Shown: in pieces, positions 6,380 through 11,246 of the stretch | How the letters are laid out: every line of letters starts with the position of its first letter | How positions within the stretch are numbered: the first letter of the stretch is position 1 | Source of the DNA: Mycolicibacterium porcinum | GTDB lineage: Bacteria; Actinomycetota; Actinomycetes; Mycobacteriales; Mycobacteriaceae | DNA length: 11,246 nt | Direction of reading: 5' to 3' | Assembly: GCA_001942045.1 (NCBI GenBank) | Contig: MSTD01000033.1 | Coordinates: forward strand, 1-11,246 | The notes under the pieces: model-generated | The model's database searches: none | Seen by the model: the letters and a program-made list of their open reading frames with translations, nothing else | What the model was told of the DNA's origin: nothing | Position numbers and translations under genes: made by a program

Positions 6380-7033
6380 GTGACGATTTCATTGTCCGGC
6401 ACCATCGCCGGGATCCAACTGCCCGACACCGCGCTGGTGCGGGAGACCACCGAGTACATCCGCGACGTCGAGGATGACCTGCTGTTCCACCATTCCCGCC
6501 GGGTGTTCTATTTCGGTGCGCTGCAAGGCCTGCGGAGGGGGCTGCAGCCCGATCTGGAACTGCTGTATGTGGGCGCGATGTTTCACGACCTCGGTTTGAC
6601 CGAGCCGTACCGCACGACATCTCAGCTGCGATTCGAGGTCGACGGTGCCAACGCCGCCCGGGACTTCCTGCTGCAGCGGGGTGTCGACGAGGCCGCCGCG
6701 CGCAAGGTCTGGCTAGGCATTGCGCTGCACACCACCCCCGGCGTCCCCGAGTTCCTCGACCCTGAGATCGCCCTGGTGACAGCGGGTGTCGAAACCGACG
6801 TGCTCGGTATCGGGCTCGACAACCTGGCACTGGGGGACCGGGATGCCGTCACGGCCGCGCATCCACGACCCGACTTCAAGAACCAGATCCTGAAGGCATT
6901 CACCGACGGGGTGAAGCAGCGGCCGGGCTCGACATTCGGCACCGTCAACGCCGATGTGCTCGCACACTTCGACGACGAGTTCGTCCGGGAGGACTTCGTC
7001 GAGATCATTCTCGCCAACGGTTGGCCGGAATAG
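6380..7033 (+). CDS. HD-domain metal-dependent hydrolase, cyanamide hydratase-like
   Basis: This is a 217-residue soluble protein. The HD metal site is readable: His38 in FHHSRRVFYFG, His69-Asp70 in YVGAMFHDLGL, and a further His117 in GIALHTTPG, with an Asp (perhaps Asp140) completing the set. The flow 'PDTALVRETTEYI ... HHSRR ... FHDLG ... RFEVDGANAARDFLLQRG ... IALH' resembles the cyanamide hydratase/DDI2-like branch of the HD superfamily rather than nucleotide phosphohydrolases. That branch hydrates small nitrile-type compounds in fungi, but many bacterial members are untested, so the activity here is inference. Start GTG 6380 has a very good ribosome site, 22 nt after the cupin stop, which indicates co-translation. 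It converges with the MOSC gene, leaving 25 bp. Confidence 0.82.
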   Translation: MTISLSGTIAGIQLPDTALVRETTEYIRDVEDDLLFHHSRRVFYFGALQGLRRGLQPDLELLYVGAMFHDLGLTEPYRTTSQLRFEVDGANAARDFLLQRGVDEAAARKVWLGIALHTTPGVPEFLDPEIALVTAGVETDVLGIGLDNLALGDRDAVTAAHPRPDFKNQILKAFTDGVKQRPGSTFGTVNADVLAHFDDEFVREDFVEIILANGWPE

Positions 7034-7058
7034 CCTGTCTTGCAGCAGAACCCGGTGG

Positions 7059-7721
7059 TCAGCTGCGGCCCGAGCGGCGTCCGGCGAGCTCCCGCAGCGG
7101 CTCGGGCAGGGCATCGGCCCGCAGGATCGCGGGCAGGTGCTGCGGCTCGAGGGTCATGGCCCGGAAGACGAAGCCGACGGTGATGTCGTGGTCGGGCCGC
7201 TCGGTCACCACGATCTCATCGCCGGCGGATACCGATCCGGGTGTCGCGAGTCGAAGGTAGGCACCCGGAATCGCCGTCCTGGTAAAGGTTTTGACCCATC
7301 CGTTGATCTGCAACCAATTGGCGAACGTCCGGCACGGGATGCGCGGTCGGGATACTTCGAGTTCCAGTCCGTCCGACCCGACCCGCCACCGTTCGCCGAT
7401 GACGGCGTTGGTCACGTCGAGGCCTGCGGTCGTGAGATTCTCGCCGAACCCGCCGTTGGCGATCTCACGGTCCAGTTCGGTCTGCCAGGCGTCGAGATCC
7501 TCACGTGCGTACGCGTACACCGCCTGGTCGTCCCCGCCGTGGAACTGCTGATCGCCGATCGTGTCGCCGACGAGACCGCTCCCGAGCCCGCCGTGCATCG
7601 GCCCGGGAGCGCGTACCGCGACCGCCCCGTCGACGGGGCGCTTGTCGATGCCCGTGACGGCGCGCCCCTCAGCGGTGTTGGGACGTGGATGGGCCACGTT
7701 GACCGTGAGTACCTGCGCCAT
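7059..7721 (-). CDS. MOSC-domain protein (YiiM-like)
   Basis: This 220-residue soluble protein carries a full MOSC domain, the fold used to bind molybdenum cofactor and handle sulphur. Typical elements are GDTIGDQQFHGGDDQAVYAY (residues 52-71), GGFGENLTTAGLD (90-102) and IGERWRVG, followed by SRPRIPCRTFANWL with the conserved Cys130. YiiM-type proteins use molybdenum cofactor in N-hydroxylated compound reduction; whether this one does is unknown. The C-terminal helical part ends in LPEPLRELAGRRSGRS. The start is ATG at 7719-7721; no Shine-Dalgarno precedes it, but TACGCT lies 6 nt upstream, suggesting a leaderless transcript. The upstream small Cys/Pro-rich gene ends 17 bp before it on the same strand, so read-through transcription is also possible. 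Confidence 0.88.
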   Translation of the reverse strand: MAQVLTVNVAHPRPNTAEGRAVTGIDKRPVDGAVAVRAPGPMHGGLGSGLVGDTIGDQQFHGGDDQAVYAYAREDLDAWQTELDREIANGGFGENLTTAGLDVTNAVIGERWRVGSDGLELEVSRPRIPCRTFANWLQINGWVKTFTRTAIPGAYLRLATPGSVSAGDEIVVTERPDHDITVGFVFRAMTLEPQHLPAILRADALPEPLRELAGRRSGRS

Positions 7722-7727
7722 GACGAC

Positions 7728-7733
7728 AGCGTA
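7728..7733 (-). promoter_or_regulatory. -10 element (TACGCT), probable leaderless promoter of the MOSC gene
   Basis: TACGCT on the minus strand ends 6 nt before the ATG at 7721, in the 17-bp gap after the Cys/Pro-rich gene. It is the same hexamer as at 1440-1445. With no ribosome site present, transcription beginning at the start codon is the simplest reading. Confidence 0.45.
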
Positions 7734-7738
7734 GTGGC

Positions 7739-7993
7739 TTAGAACAGCGGTGTCGCAACACCATTCGGAGCCGCCGGCGGTGGCGGCGGCACGGGGAGGC
7801 ACAGTCCGGTCGCGAGATCCAGTTGGCGGCCTGGGATACAGAAGGGTGAACAGCCGTTGGTGACACCGGTTTCCCCGGGCGGGCACGCCGAACTCGGGGC
7901 CGGGGTAACGATCGTGGCGACTGCCATCGAACCGGCCGACAGCACCGCGGCCGACACCACGGTGAGAACCCCGCGCCACACTGCGCTCGTCAT
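7739..7993 (-). CDS. Small secreted Cys/Pro-rich protein
   Basis: This 84-residue protein has a signal peptide at residues 1-36 (VWRGVLTVVSAAVLSAG..., probable cleavage SSA-CP). The mature part is short: Cys37, Cys48, Cys52 and Cys65, then a Pro-rich tail (LPVPPPPPAAPNG). The segment GRQLDLATGLCLPV parallels GAWWDPVANTCRPPV of the WWDPV-repeat protein at 2020-2334 (D, five residues, C, any, P), and both mature chains begin with Cys37. The start is ATG 7991-7993, supported by GAGGAG 7 nt upstream; the longer in-frame version adds 20 residues with no ribosome site and no signal-peptide logic. Although Cys37 follows the cleavage site, the preceding residues do not form a good lipobox. Function is unknown. 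Confidence 0.8.
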   Translation of the reverse strand: MTSAVWRGVLTVVSAAVLSAGSMAVATIVTPAPSSACPPGETGVTNGCSPFCIPGRQLDLATGLCLPVPPPPPAAPNGVATPLF

Positions 7994-8000
7994 CGGCTGT

Positions 8001-8006
8001 CTCCTC
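8001..8006 (-). promoter_or_regulatory. Ribosome binding site GAGGAG of the Cys/Pro-rich gene
   Basis: GAGGAG on the minus strand, 7 nt before the ATG at 7993, decides the start and argues that this short gene is real. Confidence 0.7.
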
Positions 8007-8115
8007 ACGAAGCTGCACCTACCCGACCTATGGCCGCAGTCTAGGCCCCGCACCCGGGCGGCATTCGCAGTTACCCCGTTGTCGGCCCGCGGCCGGCTCG
8101 GTCCGCTAGCGTCAC

Positions 8116-9087
8116 GTGGTTGTGCAGACCCTGATCGACTTCGACCGTGCGCCGGTCTTCGCCATCCCGACCACCGAACCGGTCGGCGGCCTCACGGTCC
8201 GCGAGGGCATGCTGCTGGAGGGACCACAGGGGTGGGGGGAGTTCAGCCCGCTGCCGGACGATCGCGCGCTGGTCCGCTGGCTCACCGCGGCGACCGAGCC
8301 GGGCACCGTCGGCTGGCCCGATCCGGTGCGTGGGCGGGTGCCCGTCGCCGTCACTGTTCCCGCTGTCGGCGCTGACCGCGCTCACCAGATCGCCGCGGCC
8401 TCGGGCTGCCGGACCGCTGCGGTCGAGGTCGGCGCCGGGGGACTGGCGCAGGACGTCGAGCGGGTGGAGGCCGTGCGTGACGGGCTCGGTACCGGCGGCG
8501 TGATCCGATGCGTCGCCTCGGGGCGGTGGGAGCCGGATGCCGCGGTCACCGCGATCGCGGCTCTCGATCGTGCCGCCGGCGGGCTGGAGTTCGTCACGCA
8601 ACCGTGCTCGACGCTCGACGAGCTGGCACAGGTCAGACGTCAGGTCGACGTGCGCATCGCGGTCGGTGAGTCGATTCGGCACGCCGACGACCCGATGGGC
8701 GTGCAGCTCGGCGAGGCAGCTGACATCGCGGTGCTCGCCAGCGGCCCGTTGGGCGGGGCCCGCCGTGCGTTGCGGGTGGCCGAGGCGTGCGGGTTGCCGT
8801 GTGTGGTCAGCGCGACGCTGGAAACGACCATCGGGCTGGCGGCAGGCCTGGCACTGGCCGGGGCGCTACCCCGGTTGGACTTCGCCTGCGAACTGGGAAC
8901 CAGGGGATTGCTCGCGGGTGACCTGGTGGCGGATTCGCGTTCTCTCGTCCCGGTCGATGGCTACCTGCCCGTGGCACCGATGCCCCCGGCACCGCAGCCC
9001 GATCGGATCGAGCGCTATGCGGTCACCGACCCGGCTCGGGTGACCTGGTGGCGGGAGCGCCTGCAGAGCGCAATATCTGCGTCTTGA
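8116..9087 (+). CDS. MenC (o-succinylbenzoate synthase)-like protein lacking all catalytic residues; probable pseudoenzyme
   Basis: This is a 323-residue enolase-superfamily protein that can be followed along mycobacterial MenC from end to end: LIDFDRAPVFAIP, EGPQGWGEFSPL, VTVPAV, QDVERVEAVRD, TQPCSTLDEL, GESIRHADDP, LGGARRAL, LDFACELGTRGLL and C-terminal WWRERLQ. Yet the catalytic positions are gone. The K-x-K pair is Ala102 and Glu104; the metal ligands are Val133 (in VASGRW where DANGGW is expected), Thr161 (TQPC for EQPC) and Gly184 (VGES for ADES); the second-strand lysine is Ala208 (VLASGPLGG). It should not make o-succinylbenzoate. The frame is uninterrupted, so it does not look like a decaying pseudogene. 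Start GTG 8116 or 8122; neither has a Shine-Dalgarno, and TAGCGT at 8107-8112 may be a -10 box for a leaderless message. No menaquinone genes are nearby. The canonical motifs are quoted from memory. Confidence 0.85.
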   Translation: MVVQTLIDFDRAPVFAIPTTEPVGGLTVREGMLLEGPQGWGEFSPLPDDRALVRWLTAATEPGTVGWPDPVRGRVPVAVTVPAVGADRAHQIAAASGCRTAAVEVGAGGLAQDVERVEAVRDGLGTGGVIRCVASGRWEPDAAVTAIAALDRAAGGLEFVTQPCSTLDELAQVRRQVDVRIAVGESIRHADDPMGVQLGEAADIAVLASGPLGGARRALRVAEACGLPCVVSATLETTIGLAAGLALAGALPRLDFACELGTRGLLAGDLVADSRSLVPVDGYLPVAPMPPAPQPDRIERYAVTDPARVTWWRERLQSAISAS

Positions 9088-9247
9088 ACAGCTCTGATGC
9101 TGCTGTGGGCAGCTCGTCGCGGGGCACGGCCCGGAACTCCGGACGGTCCAGATTCGAGTAGCGCACTACGCATGTGTGCGACGGCCCGGCAACTCGAGAA
9201 TCGACTGCGCCAGCTACCGCTGGCGGGAAGATCCAACGGAGGATGCC
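9088..9247 (+). other. 160-bp gap with leader hairpin before the orphan small gene
   Basis: It holds a perfect 7-bp hairpin (CGCCAGC at 9208-9214, loop TACC, GCTGGCG at 9219-9225), 12 nt before the GGAGG ribosome site at 9238-9242. A weaker 5-bp CGCAC/GTGCG pair lies at 9162-9180. No gene is supported here. The first hairpin could shape the leader of the next gene or end transcription from the MenC-like gene, although no T-run follows. Confidence 0.4.
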
Positions 9248-9571
9248 ATGTCGTTGTTCGCCAAGCTGTCGGAACTCCGGGCCGTGAAGACCCAGGACTC
9301 CGGTGGGACCGACGAGCTCAGTATCAGCAGAGCTGATGGATTCCAGTTCAAGGCGGTGTCGATGTGTCAAGGGGATGTGGTGGATCTGGACCGACTGCTG
9401 CCGTTCGACGATCAGCTGGAAATCGTGTTGAGAGAGGTGGATGTGCACACCGACGAGATGCGGGATGTGGGTTCGATCTTCATCCGCTCGGACGAGTTGG
9501 GGCGAGGCGAGCTCACCCAGCAGTTCAACGGCGCGGGCGCGCAGTACGACCTCACCTACAAAGTCATCTGA
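9248..9571 (+). CDS. Hypothetical 107-aa protein, probably all-beta
   Basis: I do not recognise this protein with certainty. It has no signal peptide, membrane span or catalytic motif and a single Cys (Cys40). It is acidic and alternates hydrophobic and polar residues in strand-like runs (DELSISRA, FQFKAVSM, QLEIVLREVDVH, SIFIRSDE, YDLTYKVI). Acidic patches in the loops (VVDLDRLLPFDD, VDVHTDEMRDVG) and the 'KTQDSGGTDEL' opening give it the look of a small beta-sandwich that could bind calcium, in the style of C2-like domains; this is only a pattern impression. The start is certain: ATG at 9248 follows GGAGG by 5 nt. It is transcribed in the same direction as the MenC-like gene, 160 bp away, and converges with the kinase gene, leaving 6 bp. 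Confidence 0.75.
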   Translation: MSLFAKLSELRAVKTQDSGGTDELSISRADGFQFKAVSMCQGDVVDLDRLLPFDDQLEIVLREVDVHTDEMRDVGSIFIRSDELGRGELTQQFNGAGAQYDLTYKVI

Positions 9572-9577
9572 CGGTTC

Positions 9578-10480
9578 TCAGTCCTGTACCGCCTTGGCGA
9601 TCGCCACACAGGTCGTCAACCAATCCGTGTCGGGTTCGGCCATCTCGGTCAGCTCCCACATCGCGTTGTGCAGCATCCGGACGATCACCCAGGCCCTGGC
9701 CCGGTCGGCATCCAGGCCAGCAGCGTCGACCAACGCCGACAGCCGGCGCCGGACCCCGTCGCGGACGTACCCGGCCAGCTCCTCCCATCGGTTCCACAGC
9801 ATCGGCGCGACTTCGTAGTGCGGGTCCCCGTTCATCGGCTTGGGATCGATCACCAGCCACGGTTCGCGGTCGGCGGCCAGGACGTTCTCGTAGTGCAGAT
9901 CACCGTGGACCAGGGTGCCGGTGGTGGCCGGATCTCGGGCCAGATCGCGGCCGAGCGTGATCGCCTGCTCCACCAGCCGACGCGGAACCGGGGCATTGCG
10001 GGGGAGTCTCGTCAGGTCGGTGGTCCATCGTGCGGTGCATTCGGCGAGCGACCGCAGCTGTGGCAGAGCCGGCACATGAAGCCGGTCGTAGAGTGTTGCG
10101 ACGATCTCGCAAGCCTCAATGTCCCACAGTTCGTTGAGGTTTCGCTGCTGCAGCCGTTCCAGCAACAACATCCGGCGGTGCGGATCGGCGCGCATCAACC
10201 GCACCGCGCCGGAACCGGCCCAGCGCCGCAGCGCGAGGTGTTCGTGTTCGGACTCGTCGTCGGGGAAGGCGGCCTTGAGGACTGCCGGCACCCCATCGCG
10301 GGTCCGCACCGGCAGCACGATCGAGCAGTAGCCGTAGAACGCGGGCCCGTCGGCGTGCACGTCCCACTCGTCGAGCCCGGCTCGCACGAGTCTCGGCAGG
10401 CCGTCGACCCATGACTGCCACTGCGGGCCTCGCGTGCCCATCGCACGCACAGCCTCGGGCAGATCGATCATCGGCATCAT
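9578..10480 (-). CDS. Aminoglycoside/hydroxyurea-type phosphotransferase (APH(6)-like kinase)
   Basis: This 300-residue soluble kinase belongs to the protein-kinase-like APH fold. The likely ATP lysine is Lys69 in AVLKAAFPDDESEHEH. The catalytic loop is VHGDLHYENVLA (His192, Asp194, Asn199) and the metal-binding aspartate is Asp212 in LVIDPKPMNGDPHYEVAPMLWNRW. The 'IDPKP-x-x-GDP-x-x-EVAP' wording is typical of the streptomycin 6-phosphotransferase/hydroxyurea kinase branch. Such genes can give streptomycin resistance, but chromosomal copies in environmental actinobacteria often have unknown substrates. Two adjacent ATG codons at 10480 and 10477, and one at 10471, are possible starts; only a weak GGGG lies upstream. 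It is divergent from tpx with 52 bp between starts, so their promoters must overlap. Confidence 0.87.
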   Translation of the reverse strand: MMPMIDLPEAVRAMGTRGPQWQSWVDGLPRLVRAGLDEWDVHADGPAFYGYCSIVLPVRTRDGVPAVLKAAFPDDESEHEHLALRRWAGSGAVRLMRADPHRRMLLLERLQQRNLNELWDIEACEIVATLYDRLHVPALPQLRSLAECTARWTTDLTRLPRNAPVPRRLVEQAITLGRDLARDPATTGTLVHGDLHYENVLAADREPWLVIDPKPMNGDPHYEVAPMLWNRWEELAGYVRDGVRRRLSALVDAAGLDADRARAWVIVRMLHNAMWELTEMAEPDTDWLTTCVAIAKAVQD

Positions 10481-10532
10481 CGTCGCACCCCGGGCGGCCC
10501 GCGGGGCATCCGGTTTTGACAGACTGTGCCCC

Positions 10533-11024
10533 ATGGCACAGATAACGTTCAAGGGAAACCCCATCAACACGGTCGGCGACCTGCCGGCAGTCGGTAGCCC
10601 GGCGCCCAGCTTCTCGGTCACCGGCACCGATCTCGGCGCCGTCACCAGCGATCAGTTCGCCGGCAAGTCGGTGCTGCTGAACATCTTCCCGTCGGTCGAC
10701 ACCGGGATTTGCGCCGCCAGCGTGCGCACCTTCAACGAGCGGGCCGCTGCCGCCGGTGCCACCGTCCTGTGCGTATCGAAGGACCTGCCGTTCGCACTGA
10801 GCCGGTTCTGCGGAGCCGAGGGGATCGAGAACGTCGTGACCGCATCGGCGTTCCGCGACAGCTTCGGCGAGGACTACGGAATCACCATGGCCGACGGTCC
10901 GATGGCCGGGCTGTTGGGACGTGCCGTCGTGGTCATCGGTGCCGACGGCAAGGTGGCCTACACCGAACTGGTGCCCGAGATCGTCCAGGAGCCCAACTAC
11001 GACGCCGCCCTGGCCGCGCTCTGA
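10533..11024 (+). CDS. tpx: Thiol peroxidase Tpx (2-Cys peroxiredoxin)
   Basis: This 163-residue cytoplasmic peroxiredoxin reduces hydrogen peroxide and organic peroxides using thioredoxin. It follows M. tuberculosis Tpx closely along its length (MAQITFKGNPINTVGDLPAVGSPAP..., FGEDYGITMADGPMAGLLGRA, ELVPEIVQEPNYDAALAAL). The peroxidatic Cys60 is in SVDTGICAASVRTF with Thr57 conserved; the resolving Cys93 is in RFCGAEG; Cys80 is also kept. The active-site loop reads DTGIC, as in the E. coli enzyme (DTGVC), rather than DTPVC as I recall for M. tuberculosis. The start ATG 10533 is fixed by homology but lacks a Shine-Dalgarno, so initiation may be leaderless or weak. A strong hairpin follows the stop. 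Confidence 0.96.
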   Translation: MAQITFKGNPINTVGDLPAVGSPAPSFSVTGTDLGAVTSDQFAGKSVLLNIFPSVDTGICAASVRTFNERAAAAGATVLCVSKDLPFALSRFCGAEGIENVVTASAFRDSFGEDYGITMADGPMAGLLGRAVVVIGADGKVAYTELVPEIVQEPNYDAALAAL

Positions 11025-11036
11025 CCGCCGTCACCC

Positions 11037-11069
11037 TTCCTCACCGGCGCACCTCGCGCCGGTGAGGAA
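11037..11069. terminator. Bidirectional hairpin terminator between tpx and the TenA-like gene
   Basis: A perfect 14-bp inverted repeat (TTCCTCACCGGCGC at 11037-11050 and GCGCCGGTGAGGAA at 11056-11069) encloses the 5-nt loop ACCTC, 12 nt after the tpx stop and 12 nt from the stop of the convergent gene. There is no T-run beyond the stem, which is common for mycobacterial terminators. Its position between convergent genes suits a two-way terminator. Confidence 0.85.
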
Positions 11070-11081
11070 ACCGGCCGGCAC

Positions 11082-11246
11082 TCAGACCGGCCACTGCTCG
11101 CGGCGGTAGGCCGCGTCGAAGAACATCCACTCGTATTTGGACGTGACCACGAAATGGGCGCGTGCGGCGGCTTCGTCCGCCCCGCCCAGTGTCGGTCCGA
11201 CCCGATCCGTCAGATCGAGCACCTCGGCGACCGTCGCGGCGAACTC
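11082..11246 (-). CDS. TenA/thiaminase II-like protein, C-terminal end (runs off window)
   Basis: The last 54 codons are visible, ending in TGA at 11082-11084. The segment RAHFVVTSKYEWMFFDAAYRREQWPV resembles the closing helix of the TenA/thiaminase II (TENA/THI-4/PqqC) family, in which a Tyr-Glu pair followed by an aromatic-Asp-Ala-Ala-Tyr pattern sits near the active site. These proteins hydrolyse thiamine breakdown products for salvage, or belong to related oxidative branches. With only the C-terminus present, the exact branch cannot be given. It is transcribed toward tpx and shares the hairpin terminator. Confidence 0.65.
   Translation of the reverse strand, partial: EFAATVAEVLDLTDRVGPTLGGADEAAARAHFVVTSKYEWMFFDAAYRREQWPV

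Noticed and set aside
6954..7742. Plus-strand frame running over the end of the HD gene and the MOSC gene
   Set aside because: It lies opposite the well-supported MOSC coding sequence and has no recognisable motif.
7994..8053. Longer start for the Cys/Pro-rich secreted protein
   Set aside because: GAGGAG stands 7 nt before the internal ATG at 7993, which directly opens a signal peptide.
8116..9087. Calling this gene a decayed pseudogene of menC
   Set aside because: There is no frameshift, stop or truncation across 323 codons and structural motifs are kept, so pseudoenzyme fits better than pseudogene.
9668..10414. Plus-strand frame opposite the kinase gene
   Set aside because: The minus strand carries HGDLHYEN and IDPKP kinase motifs; the plus frame is a shadow.
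10533..11024. Gly instead of Pro before the peroxidatic cysteine of Tpx as a defect
   Set aside because: The DTG-x-C form is found in E. coli Tpx, and Thr57, Cys60 and Cys93 are all present, so the enzyme should be active.

Overview
The window reads as chromosomal DNA of a fast-growing mycobacterium (Mycolicibacterium-like). The basis is very high GC, GTG starts, genes that look leaderless beside genes with strong Shine-Dalgarno (SD) sites, a DUF732-type secreted protein, a thiol peroxidase very close to M. tuberculosis Tpx, and an acyltransferase/SGNH-hydrolase pair that resembles Rv0517/Rv0518. These family assignments come from reading motifs and from memory, not from a database search. 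I see no tRNA, rRNA, CRISPR array, insertion sequence or phage gene.

Layout. 1-145 (-): N-terminus of a DUF732-type secreted protein. 193-1353 (-): type I phosphodiesterase/nucleotide pyrophosphatase. 1454-2002 (+): secreted Pro/Ala-rich protein. 2020-2334 (-): small secreted protein with three C-x12-C repeats. 2643-3887 and 4043-4732 (+): membrane acyltransferase 3 and secreted SGNH hydrolase, probably one envelope-acylation unit. 4742-5713 (-): GlxA-type regulator (DJ-1/PfpI domain plus AraC domain), divergent from a tight two-gene operon of a cupin (5815-6357) and an HD-domain protein resembling cyanamide hydratases (6380-7033). 7059-7721 (-): MOSC protein, downstream of a second small Cys/Pro-rich secreted protein (7739-7993). 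8116-9087 (+): full-length o-succinylbenzoate synthase (MenC) homologue in which every expected catalytic residue is replaced. 9248-9571 (+): 107-aa orphan. 9578-10480 (-): aminoglycoside/hydroxyurea-type kinase, divergent from tpx (10533-11024, +), which is followed by a strong bidirectional hairpin. 11082-11246 (-): C-terminus of a TenA-like protein.

The most unusual items are the intact but apparently catalytically dead MenC paralogue, the GlxA-cupin-HD module (possibly a sensor and detoxification unit for small nitrile, isocyanide or cyanamide-like compounds, which is inference), and two small secreted cysteine proteins that share a C-terminal motif and seem to be unrecognised relatives. 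The remaining genes look like ordinary mycobacterial accessory or housekeeping genes.
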